Shown here one piece after another: positions 12,899 through 21,427 of a stretch of DNA of 64,000 bases; positions within the stretch are counted from its first letter, which is position 1; every line of letters begins with the position of its first letter. Position numbers and translations under genes: made by a program. Below the pieces are notes generated by a model. That model was not told the DNA's origin and did not search any database. It worked only from the letters and a program-made list of their open reading frames with translations. This DNA comes from Denitromonas iodatirespirans (lineage in GTDB: Bacteria > Pseudomonadota > Gammaproteobacteria > Burkholderiales > Rhodocyclaceae), in contig NZ_JAEKFT010000006.1 in NCBI RefSeq assembly GCF_018524365.1, forward strand, positions 186,001 through 250,000, read 5' to 3'.

Positions 12899-14401
12899 AT
12901 GAGCCTGCGTCATGACGACCATCTCGACATCTTCCGCGAACTGACCCAGGGCGAGTCCGCCGGCCACATGGACCCGCACTGGAGCTTCAGCCGCCGCGGC
13001 TTCCTCAAGAGCAGCGTGGCCGGCAGCGCCGCACTGGCAATGCCTTTCGCCGCGCTGTCCGGCAAGGCCAACGCGGTATCGCTGCCCTACAGCCCCGACT
13101 ACGGCCCGCTCGCCCCGGTGGCCGACGAAGCCACCGGCCTGCCGCTGCTGCAACTGCCCGCCGGCTTCAAATACTGGTCCTTCGGCTGGACTGGCGACAT
13201 CATGTCCGACGGGCGCCCGACCCCGGCCGTGCACGACGGTATGGCGGTGGTCGCCTCCGATGCCAACAAGATCGTGCTGGTACGCAACCACGAGCAAGGC
13301 GGCACCAGCGGCTCCTTCGCCTCGCCCAAGGTGACCTACGATGCGGCCTGTGACGGCGGCACCACCACCCTGATGTTCGCGCCACGCCTCGAGCAGTGGG
13401 TCGGTGCCTACGCCTCGATCAGCGGCACCATCCGCAACTGCGCCGGCGGCCCGACGCCGTGGAATTCCTGGATCACCTGCGAGGAGACCAGCAACGGCAC
13501 GCACACCGGCAGCGCCTACACCAAGCAGCACGGCTACTGCTTCGACGTGCCCGCCGTCGGCGCCGCCCGTCCGGTGCCGCTCACCGACATGGGCTGCTTC
13601 AGCCATGAAGCGGTCGCCGTCGATCCGGTCACCGGCATCATCTACGAGACCGAAGACAGCACCCCGTCGGGCTTCTACCGCTTCATCCCCAACATGCCGG
13701 GCAACCCGGCCGCCGGCGGCCGCCTGCAGATGATGCGCCTGGCCGCCGCCCACAACGCCAGCATCACCCTCCTCGGAACCAGCTACGGCTACTTCAACAC
13801 CGGTGCCGCCGGCATGGTCGCCGGGATGAGCTGGGATGTGGACTGGGTGGACATCGACGAGCCCAACAAGCCCTTCGTCTCCGGCACCAGCTACGGTGGC
13901 GTGCGCGCCCAGGGCCTGGTCCAGGGCGCCTCCAGCATCGTGCGCGGCGAAGGCTGCTGGTACGGCAACGGCGTGATCTATGTGTGCTCGACCAGCGGCG
14001 GCAGCGCCCGCCAGGGCCAGATCTTCGCCTACGATCCGCGCCGCGAGACCTTTACGCTGGTGTTCGAATCGAGCGGGGCGAGCGTGGTCAACAACCCCGA
14101 CAACATCGCCTGGAGCCCGCGCGGCAGCCTAATCCTGTGCGAGGACGGCAGCCGCAGCCCGCAGATGCTGCATGGCCTGACGCTGGACGGCACGGTCTTT
14201 CCGTTCTGCGCCAACAACATGAACTTCAGCGCCTCGGGCATGGGCAGCTACACCCGCCCCTCCGGCCGCGTGTTCGGCAACAACTACACCGGCAGCGAAG
14301 TGGCCGGCGCCACCTTCCACAACGAGTGGTTGTTCTTCAACATCCAGTCGCCTGGCGTGACCTTTGCGGTCACCGGCCCCTGGGACAACGGCGCGCTCTA
14401 A
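12899..14401 (+). CDS. PhoX-family (DUF839) alkaline phosphatase-like protein, Tat-exported
   Basis: 500-residue protein with a twin-arginine signal SRRGFLK (residues 31-37) followed by a hydrophobic stretch and ALSGKANA. The body shows PhoX-family features: LVRNHEQ, a GGTTTL turn, WNSWITCEE, CFSHEAVAVDP and GIIYETEDS, of the kind that bind calcium and iron in PhoX. Expected role: periplasmic hydrolysis of phosphate esters, or a related activity. It follows the PEP-CTERM gene after 37 bases with a good ribosome binding site (GGAGAG). The family is broad, so true phosphatase activity is unproven. Confidence 0.85.
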   Translation: MSLRHDDHLDIFRELTQGESAGHMDPHWSFSRRGFLKSSVAGSAALAMPFAALSGKANAVSLPYSPDYGPLAPVADEATGLPLLQLPAGFKYWSFGWTGDIMSDGRPTPAVHDGMAVVASDANKIVLVRNHEQGGTSGSFASPKVTYDAACDGGTTTLMFAPRLEQWVGAYASISGTIRNCAGGPTPWNSWITCEETSNGTHTGSAYTKQHGYCFDVPAVGAARPVPLTDMGCFSHEAVAVDPVTGIIYETEDSTPSGFYRFIPNMPGNPAAGGRLQMMRLAAAHNASITLLGTSYGYFNTGAAGMVAGMSWDVDWVDIDEPNKPFVSGTSYGGVRAQGLVQGASSIVRGEGCWYGNGVIYVCSTSGGSARQGQIFAYDPRRETFTLVFESSGASVVNNPDNIAWSPRGSLILCEDGSRSPQMLHGLTLDGTVFPFCANNMNFSASGMGSYTRPSGRVFGNNYTGSEVAGATFHNEWLFFNIQSPGVTFAVTGPWDNGAL

Positions 14402-14415
14402 GCCGGCCCGTCACG

Positions 14416-14445
14416 CAAGGCCCCGCCTGCCCGGGCGGGGCCTTG
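14416..14445. terminator. Bidirectional terminator-like hairpin between convergent genes
   Basis: CAAGGCCCCGCC pairs with GGGCGGGGCCTTG around a short loop, an almost perfect stem lying 15 bases after the PhoX stop and 3 bases after the TauE stop. The U runs are short, so it may act as a weak intrinsic terminator for both converging transcripts. Confidence 0.7.
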
Positions 14446-14447
14446 TC

Positions 14448-15254
14448 TCATCCAAACACGCTGTGCAGCATCTTCACGCACAACAGAATCAGCACGCCGG
14501 CGAAGACCTTCTTCAGCGTCGCCACCGGCAGACGATGCGCCAGCTGCACACCCAGCGGCGCAGTGAAGGTACTCACCAGCGTGATCAGCACCAGCGCCGG
14601 CAGGTAGATGAAGCCGGCGGTATAGGCCGGCGTGCCCTCGGTGCCCCAGCCGTTGATCACGTAGCCGGCCGTGCCGGCCAGCGCAATCGGCAGGCCGATG
14701 GCCGCGGAGGTGCCGATGGCGTTCTGGATCTTGAGGTTGCACCAGGTCATGAAAGGCACCGACAGGGAGCCGCCGCCGATCGCCACCAGCGCCGAGACGC
14801 CACCGATCCCGAGCCCCACGCCGGTCATGCCCAAGGGCCCGGGCAGCGCCCGGCTCGGCTTGGGCTTGATGTTGAGCAGCATCTGGGTCGACACATAGGC
14901 CATGAAGCAGGCAAAGAAGATGGCCAGCGGCCGGGAGGCCACGTGCGAGGCAATGAAGGTCGCGCCGAAGGTGCCCGCCAGGATGCCCGGCGTGATCGCC
15001 CGCACCACGTCCCAGCGCACCGCGCGATGCCGATGATGCGCCCGCAGGCTGGCCACCGAGGTCATCACGATGCCGGCCATCGAAGTGCCCAGCGCCATGT
15101 GCACGATCTTGTCGGCGGGGAAACCCTGGGCCACAAACAGGCTGGTCAGCACCGGCACCATGATGCCGCCGCCGCCCACCCCGAGCAGCCCGGCAAAAAA
15201 GCCGACGAAGGCCCCGAGCACGGGGTAGGACAACCACCATAGCTCAAAGCTCAT
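14448..15254 (-). CDS. TauE/SafE family sulfite exporter-like permease
   Basis: Inner-membrane protein of 268 residues with about eight helices in two halves. The family glycine motif GLLGVGGGGIMVPVL lies near residue 22 and its counterpart IGGGSLSVPFMTW near 160. Members move sulfite, sulfoacetate or other small anions; the substrate here cannot be told. It overlaps the 3' end of the upstream EVE gene by 11 bases, so the two are co-translated. It is convergent with the PhoX gene across a shared hairpin. Confidence 0.88.
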   Translation of the reverse strand: MSFELWWLSYPVLGAFVGFFAGLLGVGGGGIMVPVLTSLFVAQGFPADKIVHMALGTSMAGIVMTSVASLRAHHRHRAVRWDVVRAITPGILAGTFGATFIASHVASRPLAIFFACFMAYVSTQMLLNIKPKPSRALPGPLGMTGVGLGIGGVSALVAIGGGSLSVPFMTWCNLKIQNAIGTSAAIGLPIALAGTAGYVINGWGTEGTPAYTAGFIYLPALVLITLVSTFTAPLGVQLAHRLPVATLKKVFAGVLILLCVKMLHSVFG

Positions 15255-15723
15255 CAGGATCCAGTTCCAGCATCGTTGTCAGGATGAAACGCCATTCGTC
15301 GGGATCGACCGGGGTGATCGACAAGCGGTTGGCCGGCGCCAGCACCCGCATGTTCGCCAGCGCCGGCTGCGCCCGCAACTCGGGCAGCGGGATCAGGCGC
15401 GTCTTGCGCACGAAGCGCACATCCACATTGAACCAGCGCGGCCGCTCGGGCGCCGACTTCGGATCGAAGAAGCGGCTCGCCGCATCGAACTGGGTGGCAT
15501 CCGGGTAGGCCGGCGAGGCCACGCGCGCGATCCCCGCGATGCCCGGCGCCGGGCAGCTCGAATGATAGAAGAACACCAGATCGCCCACGGCCATCTGGTG
15601 CATCATGAAATTGCGCGCCTGGTAGTTGCGCACCCCATACCAGGCCACGGTCTGATCCGGCATCGCCGCCAGATCGTCGATCGAACAATCGTCCGGCTCG
15701 GATTTCATCAGCCAGTAACGCAT
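15244..15723 (-). CDS. EVE domain protein (thymocyte nuclear protein 1 family)
   Basis: 159-residue cytoplasmic protein that is essentially one EVE domain, a PUA-like fold that reads modified bases in nucleic acids. It begins MRYWLMKSEPDDCSIDDL and contains GVRNYQARNFMMHQM, GDLVFFYHSS and GIAGIARV, all characteristic. The biological target in bacteria is generally unknown. It overlaps the TauE/SafE gene downstream by 11 bases. Divergent transcription with the DUF1850 lipoprotein gene leaves under 80 bases for two promoters. Confidence 0.88.
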   Translation of the reverse strand: MRYWLMKSEPDDCSIDDLAAMPDQTVAWYGVRNYQARNFMMHQMAVGDLVFFYHSSCPAPGIAGIARVASPAYPDATQFDAASRFFDPKSAPERPRWFNVDVRFVRKTRLIPLPELRAQPALANMRVLAPANRLSITPVDPDEWRFILTTMLELDPDEL

Positions 15724-15802
15724 GTCAGGCGCCTCCTCGTCAGCGCGCTACTTTACCAGCGCGCCGCTTGAACCGATGCCTTCAAGCCACTACAGTGCGC
15801 CG

Positions 15803-16258
15803 ATGCGCCGCTTTCTCCCCCTGCTCGCCGCGCTGCTGCTCGGCGCCTGCGCCCATCCGCCCATCGCCCCCGCACCGCAGCTGTGCCTGAGCAGCGACGG
15901 CCTGCTGCGCCATTTGCCCGGCACGCAGCTGACCGTGTCGTGGATGCACTCGATCGAAAAAATCCGCTGGGAAGAAGACTGGCAGCTCGACGACGGTCAG
16001 CTGGTTCTGGTCGAAGCGCGGGTGCGCGGCTCCGGCGCCGGCATGGAGCCGGCCCCCGGCGCACGCCTGATCGACGGCGTGTGGCACTACCGGGTGCCGC
16101 GCCGCGAAGACCGGCTGGCACTGACCCACTCGCCCTTCACCGCCGGCTACACCCTGTGCGCCGCCGGCCAGTGCCGCCCGCTGGTGGACTGGCTACCGGG
16201 CCTGCCCGAGATTGCCTGGGTGGATGTTCGCGCCTGTGCGCCGGCCGTGAACAAATAA
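15803..16258 (+). CDS. DUF1850 lipoprotein
   Basis: 151-residue predicted outer-membrane or periplasmic lipoprotein. Residues 1-16 form a lipoprotein signal with lipobox LGAC (Cys16). The DUF1850 signature follows: WMHSIEKIRWEEDW, then RVRGSGAGMEPAPGARL and HYRVPRRE. An upstream in-frame ATG at 15722 would put 27 non-conserved residues before the signal peptide, so the start at 15803 is preferred. DUF1850 domains often accompany TRAP-type transporters, but no TRAP genes are here. Function unknown. Confidence 0.82.
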   Translation: MRRFLPLLAALLLGACAHPPIAPAPQLCLSSDGLLRHLPGTQLTVSWMHSIEKIRWEEDWQLDDGQLVLVEARVRGSGAGMEPAPGARLIDGVWHYRVPRREDRLALTHSPFTAGYTLCAAGQCRPLVDWLPGLPEIAWVDVRACAPAVNK

Positions 16259-16288
16259 AAAGGGTGTGGCCAATGCCACACCCTTTTG
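16257..16288. terminator. Bidirectional rho-independent terminator shared by the DUF1850 gene and 6S RNA
   Basis: A perfect 13-bp stem (AAAAGGGTGTGGC with GCCACACCCTTTT, loop CAAT) begins at the DUF1850 stop codon. It ends in TTTT on the plus strand and in TTTTTATTT on the minus strand, so it can stop both converging transcripts. It lies within ten bases of the predicted 6S RNA 3' end. Confidence 0.9.
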
Positions 16289-16294
16289 AAGAGG

Positions 16295-16472
16295 TCCCCC
16301 GCAGTGCCGACCCGACCGGGCATCCTGAACCGAGGGTTCAGGTGGTCGCGTACCCGACGCTTCAGGTGCATCCGGCTTTGGGATGCGCACAACGGCTATC
16401 TTAACGGCTCGCAACCATGTCGCTAGACATTGGTTCAAGGAATCTACGGCCGACGCGAACACCGCAGGGGAT
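16295..16472 (-). ncRNA. ssrS: 6S RNA
   Basis: Regulatory RNA that binds RNA polymerase-sigma70 as a promoter mimic in stationary phase. It lies directly downstream of zapA on the same strand, the conserved place for ssrS in proteobacteria. The predicted ends pair fully: 5' TCCCCTGCGGTG with 3' CACTGCGGGGGA, allowing two wobbles. Near the 3' side CACCTGAACCCTCGGTTCAG resembles the hallmark CACCTTGAACC...GGTTCA segment of the E. coli RNA. About 178 bases, close to the usual size. It ends at a strong terminator. Exact ends are inferred from the stem, not mapped. Confidence 0.88.
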
Positions 16473-16508
16473 TGATCTTGCTGTGCGCCCAAAAGGCACT
16501 CGGGACGC

Positions 16509-16805
16509 TCAGAACAGCTTTTCCTGCTGCGCCAGGACATCGTCCAAGCGCGAATTCATGGCCTCGATTCTACGCTTCATCCCCGGCATGTCAAACCCGC
16601 CGGAGCGCTGAAACTGGAGGTATTCATGGGCGATATTCAGGGCCGTCATGACCGCCAGTTTTTCGCCCGTTGCACCGGTTTTTCCACCGAGCTCGGAGAG
16701 CTTTCCCTCGAGTACCTGTACCGCGGCTTCCAGCCCCGCGCGCTCCTCCGGCTGGCAACCCACCCGGTATTCCTTGCCCAATAGAACGATGTCCAGGGTA
16801 TCCAT
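16509..16805 (-). CDS. zapA: Cell division protein ZapA
   Basis: 98-residue FtsZ-associated protein that bundles Z-ring filaments at midcell. It begins MDTLDIVLLGKEYRVGCQPEE, the ZapA N-terminal domain, then has a long C-terminal helix with ALNIAHEYLQFQ. It lies five bases behind the ZapB-like coiled-coil gene and about 37 bases ahead of the 6S RNA, matching the conserved zapA-ssrS order. A shared transcript later processed to 6S RNA is plausible. Confidence 0.93.
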   Translation of the reverse strand: MDTLDIVLLGKEYRVGCQPEERAGLEAAVQVLEGKLSELGGKTGATGEKLAVMTALNIAHEYLQFQRSGGFDMPGMKRRIEAMNSRLDDVLAQQEKLF

Positions 16806-16810
16806 ATGAC

Positions 16811-17005
16811 TTAACTCTCGGGCAGGGTTTCAAGCACGGCGCTGACACCGCGGACGGCCGCATCCACCTTCGACGCCAGCCGTTTGTTCTCGGCCTGCAG
16901 CGCGGCGATCCGCGATTTGAGCTCGCGGTTCTCCTGCTTCTGTGCCTCGAAGTGGCGGATCAGTTCTTCCAGTTGCTGCTGGAGGTGGTCGAGTTCGGCG
17001 TCCAT
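16811..17005 (-). CDS. Small coiled-coil protein, ZapB-like (TIGR02449 type)
   Basis: 64-residue protein, nearly all heptad-repeat helix (LDHLQQQLEELIRHFEAQ, then RELKSRIAALQAENKRL). It lacks a signal peptide or membrane segment. Position immediately before zapA, with a five-base gap, suggests a cell-division scaffold role similar to ZapB. The sequence supports coiled coil only, and the family name is from memory of this conserved neighbour. Confidence 0.85.
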   Translation of the reverse strand: MDAELDHLQQQLEELIRHFEAQKQENRELKSRIAALQAENKRLASKVDAAVRGVSAVLETLPES

Positions 17006-17038
17006 GAGCGAAATGGTAGTGAGCGCATGCGGGCCAGG

Positions 17039-18535
17039 TCAAGCAAGCTGTGCACGGATGGCGGCCGCATGCGTGTCGCCGAAGCACTGCGCCAGGCGAT
17101 CGAGGTCGAGATATTCGGCCAGGCAGTCGGCCAGACGGTCCAGGTCGGCCTGCCGCCGCGCCGCCACGTCGACGGGCTGCGCGCCCGATACACCGGCCCA
17201 GCCGAGCAGTGCGTGCAAGGCCTCCGGCGCATCGAAGAGGCCATGGGCATAGCTGCCGAGCACTTGGTCGTCGGCGCTGATCGCCCCGTCGTCGCGCCCG
17301 TCGTCGAAGCGCACCGCCGGCCGTGCCAGCGCCGCGCCGCGGCTGACGCCCATGTGGATTTCGTAACCGCGCACGCCGGCGTCACCGGTCAGGCACAAGC
17401 GGCCGGTGACATTGGCCAACTGCTTGCTCGCCGCCAGCGTGGTCTCCATGTCGAAAATGCCCAGCCCGTCGCTGCTGCCCGGCGTCCCTTCCACCCCGCG
17501 CGGATCGTGAATGTGCGCGCCGAGCATCTGAAAACCGCCGCAGATGCCGATCACCTTGCCACCATAGCGCAGATGCCGGGCAATGGCGTCGTCCCAGCCC
17601 TGCGCCGCCATCCACGCGCGATCCGCACGCACGCTCTTGGAGCCCGGCAGCACGATCAGGTCAGCCGGCGGGATCGGCTGCCCCGGCCCGACCCAGCGAA
17701 AATCCACCTGCGGATGCAGGCGCAGCGCATCCAGATCGGTGTGGTTGGAGATGCGCGGAAAGGCCGGCGCCACCACCCGCAGCGCGATCTCGCCCTTCTC
17801 GGCACGGGCATCGCCGAGCGCATCTTCGGCATCGAGGAAAAGGCCGTGCAGATAGGGCAGCACGCCGATCACCGGGCGGCCGGTGCGCGCTTCGAGCCAG
17901 TCGAGGCCGGACTGCAACAGGCCGATGTCGCCCCGGAAGCGATTGATGATGAAGCCCTTGACCCGCGCCTGCTCACTCGGCGAGAGCAGCTCCAGCGTGC
18001 CGACCAGGTGCGCGAACACGCCACCGCGGTCGATATCCGCCACCAGCACCACCGGGCAGTCGGCGGCCTCGGCAAAACCCATATTGGCAATGTCACGGTC
18101 GCGCAGGTTGATCTCGGCCGGGCTGCCGGCCCCTTCGACCAGCACGCAGTCGTAGGCCGCCGTGAGGCGCCCCCAGCTTTGCATCACCGCGGCCATCGCG
18201 GTCGGCTTGTAGTGGTGGTAGTCCTTGGCCGACAGCGTCGAGGTGACCTGGCCATGGATGATCACCTGGGCGCCGATGTCGGTCGCCGGCTTGAGCAGCA
18301 CCGGGTTGAAATCGGTATGCGGCGCGACGCCGGCGGCCAGCGCCTGCAGGGCCTGCGCCCGGCCGATCTCGCCGCCGTCGGCCGTCACCGCCGAATTGAG
18401 CGCCATGTTCTGCGGCTTGAACGGCGCCACCCGGCAACCGCCGCGTGCCAGCAAGCGGGCCAGTCCCGCCACCAGCGTGGTCTTGCCGGCATCCGAGGTG
18501 GTGCCCTGCACCATCAGCGTCGCGCACTCAGGCAT
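17039..18535 (-). CDS. cobQ: Cobyric acid synthase CobQ/CbiP
   Basis: Amidates the b, d, e and g carboxyl groups of adenosylcobyrinate a,c-diamide using glutamine and ATP. The N-terminus carries the P-loop-like [17 protein letters not shown] (residues 9-25), typical of the dethiobiotin-synthetase-like domain. The C-terminal half is a class I amidotransferase with the Cys motif [12 protein letters not shown] (about 330-341) and the His motif SYAHGLFD near 430. 498 residues, normal length. The start [11 protein letters not shown] is used; a TTG nine bases upstream is also in frame. It is divergent from cbiB, so the small intergenic region must serve both. Confidence 0.94.
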   Translation of the reverse strand: MPECATLMVQGTTSDAGKTTLVAGLARLLARGGCRVAPFKPQNMALNSAVTADGGEIGRAQALQALAAGVAPHTDFNPVLLKPATDIGAQVIIHGQVTSTLSAKDYHHYKPTAMAAVMQSWGRLTAAYDCVLVEGAGSPAEINLRDRDIANMGFAEAADCPVVLVADIDRGGVFAHLVGTLELLSPSEQARVKGFIINRFRGDIGLLQSGLDWLEARTGRPVIGVLPYLHGLFLDAEDALGDARAEKGEIALRVVAPAFPRISNHTDLDALRLHPQVDFRWVGPGQPIPPADLIVLPGSKSVRADRAWMAAQGWDDAIARHLRYGGKVIGICGGFQMLGAHIHDPRGVEGTPGSSDGLGIFDMETTLAASKQLANVTGRLCLTGDAGVRGYEIHMGVSRGAALARPAVRFDDGRDDGAISADDQVLGSYAHGLFDAPEALHALLGWAGVSGAQPVDVAARRQADLDRLADCLAEYLDLDRLAQCFGDTHAAAIRAQLA

Positions 18536-18606
18536 CACGTACAATCCCGTCTTCGAAAAACCCCGGATTATCCCGCAAGCGCGCCGACGCCGCCCGTGTT
18601 TCGCCC

Positions 18607-19542
18607 ATGCCCCCCTTCACCCAACTGGCCCTGACCCTCGCCGCCGGCGTCCTGCTCGACCGCCTCATCGGCGAGCCGCGCCGCTATCACCCGCTGGTCG
18701 GCTTCGGCCGCCTGGCGGGCGCGCTCGAGCGCCGGCTGAACCGGCCGGCGTTCGGCATCGCGCGCGGCGCGCTGGCCTGGTCGCTGGCGGTGCTACCGCT
18801 CGTGCTGATCGCGCTGTGGCTGCGCCAGCAGGGGGGCGGGGTGGCGCTGGCGACCGACGCCATCCTGCTGTGGTTCGCCCTCGGCGCGCGCAGCCTGGTC
18901 GAACATGCGCAGGCGGTCGCCACGCCCTTGCAGGCGGGTGATCTGGCCGAGGCGCGACGCCGTGTCGGCTGGATCGTCTCGCGCGACACCGCCGCGCTGA
19001 CGCCGGCGCAGGTGGCCGCCGCCGGCACCGAGTCGGTGCTGGAGAACGGCAACGACGCCATCTTCGGCACGCTGTTCTGGTTCCTCGTCGGCGGCGGCCC
19101 GGGCACCCTGCTGTTCCGCTTGGCCAACACGCTGGACGCGATGTGGGGCTACCGTACAGAACGCTACCTGCACTTCGGCCGCCTCGCCGCCCGCATCGAC
19201 GACGTGCTCGGCTGGCTGCCGGCCCGGCTCACCGCCCTGAGCTACGCCCTGCTCGGCCACACCCGCAGCGCGCTGCACAGCTGGCGCCACCAGGCGCCGG
19301 CCTGGAAGAGCCCCAACGCCGGGCCGGTGATGGCCGCCGGCGCCGGTGCGCTGCAGGTGCAGCTCGGCGGCGAAGCGCCCTATCACGGCCAGATGACCCA
19401 ACGCCCGGCGCTGGGCACCGGTGCCGCCCCGGATGCCGCCAGCCTGGTCGCCGCCATCGCGCTGGTCCGGCGCGCGCTGGTGCTGTGGGTGGCGCTCGCG
19501 CTGCTCGCCGGTGGCCTCGTGTGGGGGCTGGCGCATGCTTGA
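18607..19542 (+). CDS. cbiB: Adenosylcobinamide-phosphate synthase CbiB/CobD
   Basis: Integral membrane enzyme that attaches (R)-1-amino-2-propanol phosphate to adenosylcobyrate. The start at 18607 ([14 protein letters not shown]) gives 311 residues. Hallmarks visible: [66 protein letters not shown] and the late segment [13 protein letters not shown]. About five hydrophobic segments. It overlaps the next gene by eight bases, so it is translationally coupled to the aminotransferase-like decarboxylase whose product it consumes. Confidence 0.93.
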   Translation: MPPFTQLALTLAAGVLLDRLIGEPRRYHPLVGFGRLAGALERRLNRPAFGIARGALAWSLAVLPLVLIALWLRQQGGGVALATDAILLWFALGARSLVEHAQAVATPLQAGDLAEARRRVGWIVSRDTAALTPAQVAAAGTESVLENGNDAIFGTLFWFLVGGGPGTLLFRLANTLDAMWGYRTERYLHFGRLAARIDDVLGWLPARLTALSYALLGHTRSALHSWRHQAPAWKSPNAGPVMAAGAGALQVQLGGEAPYHGQMTQRPALGTGAAPDAASLVAAIALVRRALVLWVALALLAGGLVWGLAHA

Positions 19543-20527
19543 GCATGGCGGCGGCCTGCGCGCTGCGGCGGCGCAGTACGGCATGGCGCCAGCGCACTGG
19601 CTGGACCTGTCCACCGGCATCAACCCCGTCCACTATCCGGTGACGGCGCCGCCCGCTGGCGCCTGGCACCGCCTGCCGGAACCCGATGCCAGCCTGCTGG
19701 CGGCGGCCGCCAGCTACTACGGCAGCGACCAGCTCCTGCCGGTGGCCGGCAGCCAGGCCGCCATCCAGGCCTTGCCGGCCGTGCTACCGGCCCGGCGCAT
19801 CGGCCTGCTGGCGCCGAGTTATGCCGAACATGCCCATGCCTGGCGCGGGCGCGAGGTCGTCGACCTCGACGCCGAGGCCATCGATGCCACCATCGACACC
19901 CTCGACGCGCTGCTACTGGTCCACCCCAACAACCCGACCGGGCAGCGCGTTGCCCGCGCGCAGCTGAGCGACTGGCTCGGCCGCCTGCAGGCACGCGGCG
20001 CCACGCTGATTCTCGACGAAGCCTTCATCGACACCGATCCGGCCGACAGCCTTGCGCCCCTGGCCGGTCAAGCGGGGCTGGTCATCCTGCGCTCGCTGGG
20101 CAAGTTCTTCGGCCTGGCCGGTGCACGCGTCGGTTTCGTGCTGGCGCCGGCCGACCTGCGCCGCGCACTCGCCGAGCAGCTCGGCCCGTGGACGCTCAGC
20201 GGCCCGGCGCAGGACATCGCCCGGCAGGCGCTGAGCGACACGCCCTGGCAACTGTCCGCCCGCCGCCAGCTGGCCGAGGCCGGCGCCCGAATGGGCGCGC
20301 TGCTGACCCGCCACGGCGCGCGGCCACACGGCCCGGCCCTGTTCAAATACGTGCCCACGGCCTCGGCGCGCCGCTGGCAGGACGCCCTCGCGCAGCACGC
20401 CATCTGGGTGCGCGCCTTCGACACCCCGGCCGCCCTGCGTTTCGGCCTGCCGGCCGACGAGACGGGCTGGACGCGCCTCGACACCGCCTTGCATCATGCC
20501 CGCTCGACCGGCCTCACCCTGGAGTAA
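19535..20527 (+). CDS. cobC: L-threonine-O-3-phosphate decarboxylase (CobD/CobC), PLP-dependent
   Basis: Fold-type I PLP enzyme of 330 residues that makes (R)-1-amino-2-propanol phosphate for the cobalamin nucleotide loop. It begins [16 protein letters not shown] and has WLDLSTGINP, LVHPNNPTGQ and LILDEAFIDTDP. The PLP Lys is Lys190 in SLGKFFGLAGARVG. It starts inside the 3' end of cbiB. Nomenclature differs between organisms: CobD in Salmonella, CobC in Pseudomonas. A role in histidinol-phosphate transamination is less likely given the context. Confidence 0.9.
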   Translation: MLEHGGGLRAAAAQYGMAPAHWLDLSTGINPVHYPVTAPPAGAWHRLPEPDASLLAAAASYYGSDQLLPVAGSQAAIQALPAVLPARRIGLLAPSYAEHAHAWRGREVVDLDAEAIDATIDTLDALLLVHPNNPTGQRVARAQLSDWLGRLQARGATLILDEAFIDTDPADSLAPLAGQAGLVILRSLGKFFGLAGARVGFVLAPADLRRALAEQLGPWTLSGPAQDIARQALSDTPWQLSARRQLAEAGARMGALLTRHGARPHGPALFKYVPTASARRWQDALAQHAIWVRAFDTPAALRFGLPADETGWTRLDTALHHARSTGLTLE

Positions 20528-20536
20528 GCTCGACCC

Positions 20537-21427
20537 ATGATCCGCCGCTTCGCCCTCCCCGTACTCGCCCTCGTGCTGTGTCTGGCCGGCCCAGCCGCCC
20601 GCGCCCAGATCGTGGTCTCCGACGATGTCGGCCAGACGGTACGCCTGCCGGCGCCGGCCAAGCGCATCGTCTCGCTGGCACCGCATGTGACCGAAGTGAT
20701 CTACGCCGCCGGTGCCGGCGAGGCGCTGGTCGGCGTCGTGGCCTACAGCGATTACCCGCCCGAAGCACGCACGGTCGCGAACGTCGGCAGCTATGTGCGC
20801 TTCGATCTGGAAGCCATCGCCGCCCTCAAGCCGGACCTGGTCATCGGCTGGCGCAGCGGCAACCCAGCCACGCAGATCGAGCGCCTGCGCGCCCTCGGCC
20901 TGCCGGTGTACATCAACGAATCGCGCAGCCTCGAGGCGGTGGCCCACACGCTGCGCCAGATCGGCATCCTGGCCGGCACGCAGCGCGCCGCCAATGCCGC
21001 CGCCGACGCCTTCCTGGCCCATCGCAACCACCTGCACGCGCAGTACGCCGACCGGCCGCCGGTGCCGGTGTTCTACCAGATCTGGAACCAGCCGCTGATG
21101 ACCATCAACGGCCACCACCTGATCTCGGACGTGATCCGCCTGTGCGGCGGGCGCAACGTGTTCGACAGCCTCAGCGTGCTGGCCCCCAAGATCGGCATCG
21201 AAGCGGTGCTCGCCGCCGACCCGGAAGTCATCGTCGCCAGCGGCATGGGCGAGGCGCGCCCCGAATGGCTGGACACATGGCGCCGCTGGGACCAGCTCAA
21301 GGCGGTGCAGCGAGACAATCTGTTCTTCGTGCCGCCGGACCTGATCCAGCGCCACACACCGCGCATCCTCGACGGTGCCGACCTGATGTGCCGCCACCTC
21401 GACACCGCGCGCGAGCGCCGTCAATGA
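20537..21427 (+). CDS. btuF: BtuF-like periplasmic cobalamin-binding protein
   Basis: 296-residue periplasmic substrate-binding protein with a signal peptide (1-23, ends AARA) and a TroA/BtuF-type fold: RIVSLAPHVTEVIYAAGAGE, VVAYSDYPPEA, LEAIAALKPDLVIGW and INGHHLISDVIRLCGG. It would pass corrinoids to an ABC importer; no BtuC or BtuD genes follow here. It starts nine bases after the decarboxylase gene and overlaps the next gene by four bases (ATGA). Iron-siderophore binding proteins share the fold, so the corrinoid ligand is inferred from the cob context. Confidence 0.87.
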   Translation: MIRRFALPVLALVLCLAGPAARAQIVVSDDVGQTVRLPAPAKRIVSLAPHVTEVIYAAGAGEALVGVVAYSDYPPEARTVANVGSYVRFDLEAIAALKPDLVIGWRSGNPATQIERLRALGLPVYINESRSLEAVAHTLRQIGILAGTQRAANAAADAFLAHRNHLHAQYADRPPVPVFYQIWNQPLMTINGHHLISDVIRLCGGRNVFDSLSVLAPKIGIEAVLAADPEVIVASGMGEARPEWLDTWRRWDQLKAVQRDNLFFVPPDLIQRHTPRILDGADLMCRHLDTARERRQ

